Below, in pieces: positions 31,727-44,000 of a stretch of 64,000 bases of DNA. Made by a program: the position numbers and the translations under genes. The DNA lies in assembly GCA_958450365.1 (NCBI GenBank), contig CAUEEP010000478.1, positions 52,775-116,774 of the forward strand, in the 5' to 3' direction. The notes under the pieces are model-generated. The model saw only the letters and a program-made list of their open reading frames with translations. It was not told the DNA's origin and did not search any database. Source of the stretch: Mesorhabditis belari. Its lineage: Eukaryota > Nematoda > Chromadorea > Rhabditida > Rhabditidae. Position 1 is the stretch's first letter. Each line of letters begins with the position of its first letter.

Positions 31727-34495
31727 TCAAGAACAGCTACTTCGTCGATCCGATGGTGGACGGTAGCCGGGCAAATAGTTCACCTCGGTTTCGGGCGAGT
31801 TCGGCAACGAGGGCGTGTTTGAGGTGAATTTCTGGAAAACATTGTATTATTTCAATAAGGTAAAGAAGAGAATGTTGAATAGAAAGAATAGAAAGGTATC
31901 CAGTTGAATATCTTTTTATTTCTTACAGTTTGTTTGATCTCTTCTTTTTAAAGATACTGCAAGTTCCAGGTCTTTTGGCCTGACCAATTAGTTTTAAAGA
32001 TGCTGCAAGTTCCGAGCTCTCATTGGTAGACTCACTGAAATGAATACCGTCAATCGATCCGCCGACTCCGATAACTCAAGGGTTCACAGCTGAATATCTT
32101 TTTGTGCCATCTACAAAGCAAAAGCAAGATAGGTAAATGACTAGCGAGTTGTTCTTTGGCCTGACCAATTAGTTTTAAAGATACTGCAAGTTCCGAGCTC
32201 GCGATAGATAAGATACTCGAGAAAGATACTCGCACAATCGTCCTCCATCTGGCACACGTTCGCGATAGATAGGCGGTAGATCCTCGAGAAAATTAGCTTT
32301 TCCAAATGAATTTCGCATTTGAAATACGGAATTTGGGATTTAGAGTTCCGAATCTAGAGTTCCGAATCTAGAGTTCCAAATCTAGAGATCCAAATCCAGA
32401 GATCCAAATCTAGAGATCCAAATCAAGAGTTCCGAATCTAGAGATCCAAATCTAGAGATCCAAATCTAGAGATCCAAATCTAGAGATCCAAATCTAGAGA
32501 TCCAAATCTAGAGATCCAAATCTAGAGATCCAAATCTAGAGATCCAAATCTAGAGATCCAAATCTAGAGTTCCAAATCTAGAGTTCCAAATCTTTTTGAG
32601 GTTTTTGAGTTGGGGATTTTGAGTTCGGAATTTGGCATCCTTTGGGAATCCGGGGAAGGAGCGGCGGACGATTGGGCGGAATTCGCCGCTTTGCGCGTCA
32701 CTATGCGCAATCCTGTGAGATCAATTTTTATGCATATTTTACATCCTGTTGAATCGAGACACTAGTAAGCTGAGATACTTGCATCCTTTAATACCTGATA
32801 AAATGAAAACAAACTAACCCGATAACGATTCCCTTCACTGATGATGAGAACGGTTTGTTTTCTCGGTGGATGGTTCGTTTGTTGGGATTGTTGATGATGT
32901 ACAAGAGGTCTCAAGATCCCTCTTTTACTCGACAATCCCGAACCCGAAACCGAACTCGCGTTATCCATTGGCTCATGGGCTGGCGCAGAACAGGTTCTAG
33001 ACATTTTGAAAAGGTAATGTTAGACTTGTTTAAGTGATTTCGCAGCCTGTCTCAGTCTCAGTTGGATCTAGGAACTGCCAGAAACGTCTAGGCTTAGGCT
33101 TAGGCTTAGGCAGACGATCAATCCTGGCAGACGATAATCTAGCAGACCTAGACGATAAGAGCCTAGCAGACCTAGACGGTAATCTAGCAGGCTACCAGGC
33201 TTACAAAACTAGATTCGAATGAACTCTTAGAATTTGGTAGCTTGTCCTTAGCGAGTACTGATTTAACTATAATACGTAAAACTCAAAATGAAGCTGAAAA
33301 TCTAGACTTTCGAGAATTAGATCTAGAGAGCTTGTAAAAAAAAGAAAATAAGATTTGCTTAAGATAAGACTGCCTAGATTCGATAAGCAAGTCTATTTTG
33401 AAGAGTCTAGCTTTGATTCAGTCGAACCTCTCCACTTTTCCGTGCTCTAAATCGGCAATGTTCACGGGTGCCTCTTTTTTCATCGGTGAACTCGGGAGAG
33501 ACGTTGACCCAGTGTTGGACATTGGATGAACGGCAACAGTCAGTTTTCTCGCCGGTGCCGTCACTTTTCTCACGGATTTGTTCACTTCATCTGAAAATGA
33601 GAATCTGAGATCTGAGATTTTGAGAGAGATCTGACAAGAATTGTTTGAACAAACCAATTTCAAAAACATTTTTCCCCTGTGCCACAACGATGTGTGTCCT
33701 CTTTATCGTCTTTTTTCTTTGTTGTGGAGTTTCCTCGCCCTTTTCTGGGTCTTCTTCGTCGTGTTTTCGAAAGCGCAAAAATTTTCGCACCGGCTCGGCA
33801 TACTGAAAATTGAAAGGTTTTAAAGTAAAAGTAAAGAAATTCGAATGAGTTGGATCAAATTAATTTTCAATGTACTCCAACTAGTTTTCGATGTACTCCA
33901 ACTAGTTTTCGATGTACTCCAACTAGTTTACGATGTACTCCAACTAGTTTTCGATGTACTTCAACTAGTTTTTGATGTACTCCAACTAGTTTTCGATGTA
34001 CTTCAACTAGTTTACGATGTACTCCAACTCCAACCACTCAAAAACTCAAAAACTATTAAGAAAAGTTTGATAAGAATAAAAAGTAAACAAGTTAAATGAC
34101 AAATCGATGAGGTGACGACTTCAATTCAGAAGTCGAGCAATTTCCCGATTACTCTTTCCAGCTGTTAATAGTCGAGCAAAGTTAAAGCAAAATTCAATAT
34201 CCATGCTTGAATGAGTTAGCCAAAGCTACTAGCCAAAACTGAATTTCATTGATTTCAAAAGTCACTACTAAGTCGTAAAAAACGTAGATGGCTCTATAAG
34301 TAGTTGAAGCAGTGTCTAAGTAGTTGAAGCAGTGTCAGTGGCAGTGTGGCAGTGAGTAAAGCAAATAATTGTTGTTATCTTGCTAACTTTTGGACAAAGA
34401 TCTGGCAAAAATTCGATTTGCTCGACTCACCAAAACAAGCAAAATCACCGCGCCGACTCCTCCGACTCCGAGGATCCCGAGCACAATGAGAACTC
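31727..34495 (-). CDS. Membrane protein, TM and cytoplasmic tail exons (5' end unresolved)
   Basis: Five exons join in phase: 34495-34431, 33802-33655, 33590-33428, 32996-32819, 31831-31727 (TGA). The first is a pure membrane segment, VLIVLGILGVGGVGAVILLV, followed by a basic stop-transfer (VRKFLRFRKHDEED). The tail of about 195 residues is Ser/Pro/Lys/Gln-rich with patches such as QTVLIISEGNRYR and ends PSDRRSSCS. No catalytic domain is seen. The first exon needs one base from an upstream exon, and I could not identify it between 34496 and 41011; a minus-strand frame at 39515-39769 is a weak candidate. The carboxypeptidase gene lies upstream on the same strand. I do not recognise the family. 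Confidence 0.6.
32338..32597 (+). repeat. 14-bp minisatellite
   Basis: About eighteen copies of AGATCCAAATCTAG and variants with GTTCC. In the last intron of the membrane-protein gene. Confidence 0.95.
33088..33215 (+). repeat. Short TTAGGC run and adjoining CTAGACGATAA repeat
   Basis: Three to four TTAGGC hexamers at 33088-33111, then three copies of an AATCTAGCAGACCTAGACG-type unit. Intronic. Confidence 0.85.
33850..34035 (+). repeat. 21-bp minisatellite
   Basis: Eight to nine copies of TTTTCGATGTACTCCAACTA. The unit length is divisible by three, so the frame VLQLVFD repeats; it is intronic and not a protein repeat. Confidence 0.95.
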
Positions 34496-35783
34496 CTAAA
34501 AAGTGTTCAGTTCATTTACCTTTCACATATGATCACTAATTGTAAGCAGAAAGTTATTTTTACTAGATTGCAAGTATTACTTTCGTGCATAAGCCTTTAC
34601 AATTTGTTTTCCAAACGTCTTTTCAAATTTCTGAATTTCTGTTGCTATTTCTGTTGCTATTTCTATTACTATTACTATTACTATTACTATTTCTATTCCT
34701 ATTTCTTATTCGTTCCTAGGTATAAACGGATGTGGACTAGAATTTGGATTAAGTTAAAGAGAGTGGATCCCTTTTGACATCCCGCCATCTCTAACACCCC
34801 GACAACCCAACTCAACTCCTCCAACGTATTAGAGGGGAGTCCCTGTGAAATGACCGACCTTTACTGCAGTTGCATAGACCAGGAAGATACGTATCTTTAT
34901 TTACAGTAGTATAATAAGATGAATAGATTACAAATGAGTGTAAGGGGAAGGGGGGACTCCAAATGGGAGTCTCAATTATCCTCCTAGGCTCCTCACTGTC
35001 CTTCTAGGCTCCTCACTGCCCTCCTAGGCTCCTCACTGTCCTCCTAGTCTCCTCACTGTCCTCCTAGGCTCCTCACTGTCCTTCTAGGCTCCTCACTGTC
35101 CTTCTAGGCAATCCCAAGGACCGCCCCTTCTCGGCAATAAAAGGGATAAGCACAGGGGAGGACATAAGAATAGACAAATCATTCAATAATAACAATAGTA
35201 ACTAAAATATCAGTTTGGCTCGGAGCTGACATTCTATTCCATTTCTATTTCATTTCTATTTCTATTTCTATTTTATTTCTATTTTATTTCTATTTCTATT
35301 TCTATTTCGCTATCAACAAAATTTCTATTTAAACTATTAAAAAGCTTTATTGTTTCTCTGTGAAATGGCTTTTAGAAAATTCTTGAAAATTGTTGTTTTT
35401 ATGGATTTTTAAAGGGACAAAGCCGAGCACCCAAAACTGCTCTAATGCCGAAACTGCTCCCAAAACTGCTCCAATTTGAACACTTTCTTCAATACAAACC
35501 TATTTTGGTGTTAAAGTAAAAAAGAAGAGTTTATTTGATTACATAATTCTGGACCAAATTTGAAAACGATCCATCCACCTATTTTCTTTAAAACAGCAAT
35601 TGAAAATTTTACTTAAAAATGAGTTTTTACCGAGTAGAGGCGAACTTTGAGCTTTCCTTCAAAAGCTATTTTCTAAAGAAATTATAGATCTTTTAATAGC
35701 AAAGGATTTAAATTTGGGAAAGGATTCTATGGAAAGAAAAGTTTGAAAAAAAAAATTGTAAACATTTATGTACCAAGCTAATA
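34496..35783. other. No exon recognised; three simple repeats
   Basis: TTTCTATTACTA-type microsatellite at 34645-34710, a 20-bp unit (CTCCTAGGCTCCTCACTGTC) about seven times at 34975-35110, and TTTCTATTTCTAT at 35230-35312. Upstream exons of the membrane-protein gene may hide here, but I found none. Confidence 0.6.
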
Positions 35784-37582
35784 TTAGGTGCATGCATAAG
35801 AAATGAGGATTTCATAAATTTCCGACGATAGAAACCTATCGATGAATGTTATAAACTATTTGAAAGTTGTAAATCTCCTCTACAAAATAGGCTATCTGTA
35901 GAGAAGAAAAGGAACCAAATCTGCAGAGAAAAGGAACCAAATCTGTAGAGAAAAGGAAACAAATCTGTAGAGAAAAGGAACCAAATCTATACCGAAAAGG
36001 AATCAAATCTGTAGAGAAAAGGAACCCAATCTGTAGAGAAGAAAAGGAACCAAATCTGTGCCGAAAAGGAACCAAATCTGTGCCGAAAAGGAACCAAATC
36101 TGTACCTAAGAGGAACCAAATCTCTACCGAAAAGGAACCAAATCTGTAGAGAAGAAAAGGAACCAAATCTGTAGAGAAAAGGAACCAAATCTGTACCGAA
36201 AAGGAACCAAATCTGTACCAAAAAGGAACCAAATCTGTAGGGAAGAAAAGGAACCAAATCTCTACCGAAAAGGAACCAAATCTGTAGAGACAACGTGTTT
36301 CAATTGATCGAAGCATTGAAGAAATTTCGAGGGCGAGTGAGTGACCAAAAAAAGGAATCGAGTCACTTTAGGGACAGGTTTAGTGTGATCAAACCCCAGT
36401 TTCACAAGAGTTTGGTTTTGATTATATAGTGGAAAATGAGCGCCTTAAAATATCATACAAAATATCATCCAAAATATCATTCAAAATAATTAAGAGTTGG
36501 GATCATTTCACGGGAAAACTTTCTTTTTACAATAATTTTTCTTTTTTGTGAAAAAGCCGGTTTTTTTTGATAATTTTGAGGGTTTTGAACTTACGCTCTA
36601 TCTAAATTTCTGTAAATGCATTTCCGTTAGTCTTTTTTTAATGAATAGTTATCCTTTCTTTTTAAATCTTCAATTTTGGGAAGCTAACTCTATTTTGACC
36701 ACACTAAACTTGTCCCTAAAGTGACTCGATTCCTTCTTTTGGTCACTCACTCGCTCCCGAAATTTCTTCAATGCTTCGATCAATTGAAACACGTTGTCTC
36801 TACAGATTTGGTTCCTTTTCGGTAGAAATTTGGTTTCTGTTCGGTACAGACTTGGTTCCTTTTCTTCTCTACAGATTTGGTTCCTGTTCGGTACAGACTT
36901 GGTTCGTGTTCGGTACAGATTTGGTTCCTTTTCTTCTCTACAGATTTGTTCCTTTTCTCTACAGAATTGGTTCCTTTTCTCTACACATTTCGCTCCTTTT
37001 CTTGTCTACAGATTTGGTTCCTTTTCACTACAGATTTGTTCCTTTTCGGTACAGATTTGTTTCCTGTTCGATACAGATTTGGTTCCTTTTCTCTTCGGCA
37101 GCAAAATAGGCATCGGTTCGTATGATTTTGTCGTAAATTTTATTTGCCTCTTCAATTTTGCCATCGCAGAAAAGGAGTAGCGAAAAGGAGCAAGAGAAAG
37201 TTGCGATTGGGGGAAATCGAGCCACTTATCCTTTTTGGTTCCTTTTCTCTACAAATTTGGTTCCTTTACTTCTCTACAGATAGCCTATTTTGTAGGGGAG
37301 ATGTACAGATTGGGTTCCTTTTCGGTACAGATTTGGTTCCTTTTCTCTACAGATTTGATTCCTTTTCGGCACAGATTTGGTTCCTTTTCTTTACAGATTT
37401 GGTTCCTTTTCTCTACAGATTTGGTTCCTTTTCTTCTCTACAGATAGCCTATTTTGTAGGGGAGATGTACAACTTTCAAATAGTTTATAACATTCATCAT
37501 CAAAACATTCATCGATATCAGGTTTCTATCGTTGGAAATTTATGAAAATGTTGAAATCCGTATTTCTTATGCATGTACCTAA
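35784..37582. mobile_element. mariner-ended foldback element built of minisatellite
   Basis: Ends TTAGGTGCATGCATAAG and its inverse, each with TA outside. Both arms (to about 36395 and from about 36690) are inverted copies that consist mainly of 19-20-bp units (ACAGATTTGGTTCCTTTTC and variants), with unequal unit numbers, around a spacer of about 300 bp. No transposase. The layout resembles Foldback elements, but the ends and target site are mariner-like. Frames across the arms are repeat products. Confidence 0.85.
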
Positions 37583-38360
37583 TATTTTCAAGTATTTTCA
37601 AGTACAAGTAAAGCCTTTACTTGTAACAAAGTAGCTTTACTTGTAGCAAATCTTTACTGAACAGATTTAAAGACTATAGATCTTCATCAGAACTTAAAGT
37701 TTAGTCAATAACATGATCTGTGATAACTAGACGAGATTGCTACATTGTCTAGAGATTGTCGAGATTGTCTAGTTCTTACAGGATTAGAATTTAGAGTTGT
37801 TGCGCTAGAATTCAGTCTGTCAGATTGAACTAATTCAGTCTATCAGATCGAAATCTTTGTTAAATCAACAATTTAAACGATTTAACTTCAAACGTAATCC
37901 CATTTATTTAATTCGTATCATCTAGAGTTTTTTGTTTGTTTAATAAAGAATACTTTATCTACTTTATATCTAAATTTAGATAATAGACAAAAACTCTATA
38001 TAATTTACTTCCTTTACTACCTTTTAATTTACTTCCTTTACTTTCCTTTACTTTCCTTTACTTTATTTCTGATCAAAAAACCCTCACCCAGAAGATCCTC
38101 ATCCATTCGGAAAATAGGCTAAAGCGAGAAATTTTCTGTTGAATAGATGAATATCGAATTGATATCAGATCACAAAGTATATCTTTTTTCAGAAATGTTC
38201 AGAGTTACTAAATAACATCAGTAGATTGAAATGAAATATTCGGCGGTGAACCCGGTTCGAAATGCGAAAAGGATTATGGAAATTTGGGTGACGATCAGCA
38301 AAAAGTGTTTGAGTGAAATTTTGATATCATTTTCCGAGATCAAGCCTCAATGAAAAAGCT
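37583..38360. other. No gene recognised
   Basis: AT-rich; short repeated words (CTTTACTTGTA at 37610-37640, TTTACTTCCTTTACT at 38005-38060). Confidence 0.5.
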
Positions 38361-38787
38361 GACTTTTGGAGTATTTTGGAGATCATTTTCATTGTGAAAA
38401 GTTTCACATTCGGGCCGGGCACATTCGGGTCAATTTCCCCAACGTGATCACCGCCAATGAGTGGCCCCCGAACTCATCCGATCTCAACGTAAGGGGATTT
38501 TTCCATTTGAAGTATCTTAGAGGCCAATGCTTGCCCTCGAAAACACACAAGTTTGGATGCTTTGAAGAAGTCTTTGACCAAAGCATGGAAAGAAATTCCT
38601 CAAAGTCACATTCGGGCCGCCGTGTAGTCTTACCCGAATCGCTTGAAGGCTGTTATTAAAGCAAAAGGAGGATATATTGGATAGGCTCTTGTTTTCTTGT
38701 TTCTTATGGTTCAATAAATTTCTTTGGTACAGAATTTTGGTATGAAATGTCTTGAATATCTTGTGCTGGTAATTATGGCGCACCCTG
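38361..38787 (+). mobile_element. Tc1-like element, 3' part
   Basis: Encodes, with shifts, the end of the catalytic domain (NFPNVITANEWPPNSSDLN, LKYLRGQ). The TIR is at the right end, AATTATGGCGCACCCTG, followed by TA. Another inverted 3' end of the same family is at 39290-39375. Confidence 0.8.
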
Positions 38788-38793
38788 TATATA

Positions 38794-39289
38794 TGTCGTA
38801 GCCGATTATGAATGAAATTTTTTGGTAAATCTTTCTAGTAGAGCAACCCTTTAACGTATGCGGACAATATTATATCATCCTGTAGCGAATTAAATTCTGC
38901 GTCGATTGGTACCAAATTTGTGAGTTTAGGTTAAAAATTGCCGGCGCTACAACGTTTCATTCAAAATCGGCGGGACCCCCCTAGCCGATTATGCATGAGT
39001 GGGTCTAGGAGCGTCCAACCATCAAGTATTTGTTATCATTCAACGTAGAATCATTAATAATTATGTTAAATTTTTAAAATTAGAAAGTTTTGATAAAAAG
39101 AAAAAAAATTATGGGCCCTCAAAGTTTCCTCTTGAACAAACAGTTTTTTTGCTCTAATTTTTTTTCTTTTTATCCAATCTTTCTAATTTTAAAAATTTAA
39201 CATAATTATTAATGATTTTTCCCATAGGAAGCCGAGAAATCGCGCGTATAGACGGACGGACGGACGGACAGAAATTTTCCTTTTATATA
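38794..39289. mobile_element. Left end of a TGTCGTAGCC element plus a hairpin
   Basis: TGTCGTAGCCGATTATG at 38794 is the terminus seen at 40075 and 46389. The matching right end is missing. At 39045-39225 a long inverted repeat (AATCATTAATAATTATG and inverse) is present, then GACGGACGGACG. Confidence 0.6.
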
Positions 39290-40074
39290 TACAGGCCATA
39301 ATTACCCGATATTCAAGACATTTCATACCAAAATTCTGTACCAAAAAAATTTTAAACTAAAAGAAATTTATTGAACAACAAGAAACGTTTAAATTGATAA
39401 GAAAAGGGTTGACAAGTAAAGCGCTGGTAAGTAAAGCGCTGATAAGAAAAGCGATGATAAGAAAAGCGATGACAAGTAAAGCGCTGACAAGAAAAGAAAG
39501 GCCGTTCGAAGTGATTACTCATAGGAAAACAAAGCTTTAGCTTTAAGAAATTTTTCTAACCATTTAAAAAGCTTCACCCAAGCTTTAACTTTTGTAAATT
39601 TCCGTAGTTTGATCGTAAAATTCGATGGTTCGAATGATCTGCCGAATGAAAAAAAGTCGATAATTTTCACTCCATCGGAATTTCTCTCTTTCAACTGAAT
39701 ATCATTAAAAAAGCTGCATAAAACCGTGGAAACGTGTGTAAACCTTTTAATATTTATTTTTAAATGCAAAATTTAAAATGTAAATTTATTTGTACTTGAG
39801 ATTTTTCTCGAAAATGAAAATTTTGAGAGACAAAAAATGAGCTAAAAGTTGAGCAAAGCAAAAATTTTTAAAAGAAAACTTAAAAATCGATTTTTAAATG
39901 TAAATTTAGATAAAATACAATAAGATTTAGAATATTTTTTAAAAATCTAACAAAATTCTAAAGCCAATCTATTTGACTAAAAAAAAGAGAGTTTTTGAAG
40001 AACAACGAGAGAAATTCGTGAAAAACCCGTAAAAGTACATAAATTACAAATTTATATATATATATGTCGTAGCC
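39290..40074. repeat. Inverted Tc1 end and GCGCTGACAAGTAAA repeat
   Basis: 39290-39375 is the inverse of 38670-38787, the Tc1 3' end. 39415-39495 holds about five copies of a 15-bp unit. The minus frame 39515-39769 (FNDIQLKERNSDGVKIIDFF) could be an exon, but no phase-compatible neighbour was found. Confidence 0.6.
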
Positions 40075-40110
40075 GTTTACGAAATTTAGCCGCTAACGAA
40101 TCATTCGTAA

Positions 40111-40212
40111 GCTTAGGCTTAGGTTTAGGCTTAGGTTTAGGCTCAGGCTTAGGCTTAGGCCTAGGCTTAGGTTTAGGTTTAGGCTTAGGCCTAGGTCTAG
40201 GCTTAGGCTTTG
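40111..40212 (+). repeat. Degenerate TTAGGC telomere-type array 1
   Basis: About sixteen hexamers of TTAGGC with TTTAGG and CTAGGC variants. Confidence 0.95.
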
Positions 40213-40469
40213 ACTTGGGAATCAATCGGCTAGCCGTTAACGAATCATTCGTAATCGGCTAGCCGTTAACGAATCATTCGTAATCGGCTAGCCGTTAGCG
40301 AATGATTTGTTAGCGGCTAGCCGATTGATTCGTAGGCTTGGACTTAGTGCGGAGGCTAGAGGCTAGCGCCTCGCACTAAGTCTATTTGGGTTTGGGCTGA
40401 ACCCCCATTTTCTGGATCTCAGCCAGTTCCCGGAGCTAAGGGACACCCGATTGTCCTTGTGCTTTGGAA

Positions 40470-40617
40470 CTTAGGCCTAGGCTTAGGCTTAGGCTTAGGC
40501 TTAGGCCTAGGCTTAGGTCTAGGCTTAGGCCTAGGCTTAGGCTTAGGCTTAGGCTTAGGCTTAGGCCTAGGCTTAGGCTTAGGCCTAGGCTTAGGCTTAG
40601 GCTTAGGCCTAGGCTAA
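40470..40617 (+). repeat. TTAGGC telomere-type array 2
   Basis: About 24 hexamers, mostly TTAGGC with interspersed CTAGGC that produce GGCCTAGGC palindromes. TTAGGC is the nematode telomere repeat. Confidence 0.95.
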
Positions 40618-41011
40618 CTAGCTTATGATAGAGCTAGACTAGCTTTGTCTAGCTCAGGCTCAGGAATACGGTTTTGAGCACAGACTGACGTCAAGCAGTA
40701 TTTTCCCGATTACCTTTAATCGTCAGCCTCAAGTCCCTCAAGGCTTGCATGCAAAGGATTTCAATCTTTGGAATGTTCTTAAAGCAAAAACTTGCTTAAA
40801 ACCTCGTTCCAGTAACAACTCGCTTAAGAAATTTCTTCAAAAACTCTTGGGAATCAATCGGCCAGCCGTTAACGAATCATTCGTAATCGACTAGCCGAAT
40901 GATTTGTTAGCAGCTGAATTTGGCCTAAGCCTAAGCCTAAACGGTTACGACATATATATTAAAATTAGATTCTAATAGATAAATATATCCGAATATTTCT
41001 ATTGAATTCTT

Positions 41012-44000
41012 TTAATTTTCGAGAAATGGTCCAGCGATGAGTAGAGAGGCAGTTGGTTGACAAAAATGGCAAGTGTAAGCGCATTGCGCTCGCATGAAAG
41101 AACGCTGAAAATATTGAATAAATATTTAATAGTAATGTTTCAAGTTCCAACTTTAACACATTCAATACCATTTTGAGCGTAAAGTCGTGTAGTTGTTTAA
41201 TGTTTTGCTGAGAATTTGGTGAAAATTCAAAGATAAACTAGACTATTGTACTCGTTCGATAGCCCTGAATCTCCTCTTGAAAAATAGCACAAAGTTATTG
41301 AGAACTTTCTGAGAAATGAGAATCATAAAAGTCCTTAGAGTTGACACCAAAAATAGTCGTTATTACTACGGCGCTATCGTCGTGAATGTGTTAAAACGTG
41401 GCCCTGGGCAAATCTAACCCTGACTTCTGATCAGGGTTAACAAAAACTAAAAGCCAAGGCTAATCAAGGCTTTGGTATGGCCTCGGCTTTGGCTTTGGCT
41501 TTGGCTTTGGCCTTGGCTTTAGACTTGGCTTTGGCTTTGGCCTTAAACTTGGCTTTAGCCTTTGCCTTGGCCTTGAACTTGGTTTTGGCCTTGGCTTGGA
41601 ATTTTAACTTTATTGTCGGATTTGGCATATCTAAGTCTTAAAACTTTGGCTTAGCTTGCCCTTGAATTTTGCTTTTTTGCTGACCCTGCTAGCTTTTTTG
41701 CCCTTTTGCCGGCTTTTTTGTCATATTCAGAATCAGCATAGCCGATTCTATAAAGCTCCATGGCTCTCGCATTAAAATGTCACCTTGACCTGGTGCCTTT
41801 CTCTAGTGAGTGCCAGGGATTGTGCTTTTGTATTGTTTGTACCACATTATTTGTGTGAATAAATGCATATTTTTTAAATCCTGCTTCTGGTGAACTCAGA
41901 TTTAGCAGAAGTCCAGAACTTAGCCCAAGTCCAGAACTTAGCAGTTCTGGACTTGGGTTCAATCTGAACCCAAATTACCATGGAACAATTCTTGGAACAG
42001 GGCTACATGAAGCTAGGCCTGGCTTCCGATGGAACCCAGCTCTAACCTGGTCCTGGTTTACAGCTACTATGGCTCCAAGGGCAATTTTGTCAAGGCAGAA
42101 CCCAGATCATGACCGCTTTCTTGCTTCTTGCCACTCCACTTTACTTTTCAGAGTAACCAGAATCAAATGATTGCTTAGTTTTTCACCAACTTGTGTCACA
42201 CAGGCTTGCGGAGTGTTTTGTAACCAGAAAGCGCACGAGTAGCGAAGATCGCGGCAAGATGGATCACGGAAAGCGGCCGGAATCTGGAGTGAAAATTAAA
42301 AGATGTTTTTGTAAAACTCGTACCGAAGTTGTGTACCGCTGATCGAAACGTTGCGTTATCCTGGGTGGTGCAAAAGTTGACTAAAAATTTGAGAAATTTC
42401 ACTGACAAACAAAGATCAAGAACAACTGGATCATACAACTGGTTAGAGTTTGCTAATGAGGCCAAGAGCAAGATCAAGCTAGGTCCAGGCGTGACCAAGA
42501 CGAAGCTAGGTCCAGGCGTGACCAAGACTAAGCTAGGTCCAGGTGTGACCAAGGCCAAGCTAGGTCCAGGCGTGACCAAGACCAAGCAAGACCCAGGTGC
42601 GGCCAAGACCAAGCTAGGTCCAGGCGTGAACAAAACCAAGTTAGGTCCAGGCGCAACCAAGACCAAGCTAGGTCCAGGTGGGCCAAGACCAAGCTAGGCC
42701 CAGGCGTGAACAAAACCAAGCTAGGTCCAGGTGTGACCAAGACCAAGCTAGGTCCAGGCGCAACCAAGACCAAGCTAGGTCCAGGCGTGCCCAGAAAAAT
42801 CAAATTTGGCACAAGAGAATCAAATTTGTTTAAGATAATTCAAACCTTTGTCTTAACAATCGCTTTCGTGTTTGAATCGGTGATTTGCAGGGGTTCTTTA
42901 GTGTCATCTCTGGAAAATTGGCTTTGGTAAAACTTGGTTTTCTGGACACTGACTTTTTTACTTGACTGACTTGACTTTTTTACAGTAGCTATAAAAAGCC
43001 ATTTACAAACCTGGCATAGACTTGAGTGACAGCATTTGCTGGTATTCTCAATGGCGAGTATGTGGTGACTGGTGGAGAATGAGTGGGCACACTCATCTCA
43101 ACCATGCTCACCACCGCCTCCACCGCTGTCGAGGTCTCGGGTTGAGCCTGAAGTAGAGTAAGGTACGAAGTTGGCAATCAGACTCATTGAGTCTATCAGT
43201 ATCTTCACGAGATTATCCATTCTTTTTAGTGCACTCAGTTTATCATCCGCTACAGCTTTGAGAAAACGAAAGTGCGCCAGAATTAGTATGTTTGTTAGCT
43301 TAGAGTACAGGGTGAGCCTCCCAGTTAGAGTGTACAGGGTAAGTCTTAATTGTCAAAGTATCACGCGCGTTCCAGGAAAATAACCCGTTGATTTATAACA
43401 ATAACTCGTTGATATTTTTGCTTTTTTTGTTTTTATTATATTTAGATTGAAACTTTTCTCATATAAAATGTGTTTTTTTGAATGACTAAAAAATCCCCCA
43501 TCGACAATCGATCATCATGCTCATCTTCATGCTTCGACAATCGATCATCATGTTGCAGCTGATCTTCTTCGATCATGCTGATGCACAGCGAGGAGTCTCG
43601 GCGCCGAAGATTCATAAGCGTCTTGAAGTCGATAGGAGTCTCATTTACCGCACTATTCAACGCTACGAAGCTACGGGAACAATTGCTGATGCACCAAGAA
43701 GCGCTAGACGCCAAACTGTCGTCCCAAAGACAAACGTCAAAGAAGAAATTAAGCCAAGAAGAAGCAAAACCAGTCGGCCTGGCTTTTCTCAAGAATGAAC
43801 TCTTGTCCTGGGGTTGTAAAAATTTTGGAAATCGAATTTGGACTTATCAGCAAGATGGCGCGCCGGCTCAAAAATCCAAGAAAGTCCAAGAGTTCTGCCA
43901 AAACAACTTCCCAGACTGAATTTCTTTTTCTGAGTGGTCATCTAGCTCTCCAGACCTCAACCCAATAGATTTTTTAGTGTGATCGATTCTAGAAGCCAAA

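Larger units (their letters stand above)
40075..40952. mobile_element. TGTCGTAGCC TIR element containing telomere-type repeats
   Basis: Starts TGTCGTAGCCGTTTACG and ends with CGGTTACGACA, each within a TATATA context. Inner parts are palindromic CTAGCCGTTAACGAATC words. It contains two TTAGGC arrays and, at about 40695-40850, a Tc1 transposase fragment (WNVLKAKTCLKPRSS, NSLKKFLQK). It is 878 bp, close to the 848-bp relative at 46389. Confidence 0.8.

Noticed and set aside
35836..37545. Aromatic-rich (WFLFGTDLVPF) frames on both strands
   Set aside because: Products of the 19-20-bp repeat in the foldback arms.
38404..38586. Minus-strand 60-codon frame
   Set aside because: Antisense of Tc1 transposase codons.
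40470..40617. TTAGGC array as a true chromosome end
   Set aside because: Ordinary sequence continues on both sides and the array is inside a TIR element.
42196..42666. Minus-strand 156-codon frame with PGPSLVL repeats
   Set aside because: Runs through a 27-bp minisatellite and across two exons in a frame other than the spliced one.
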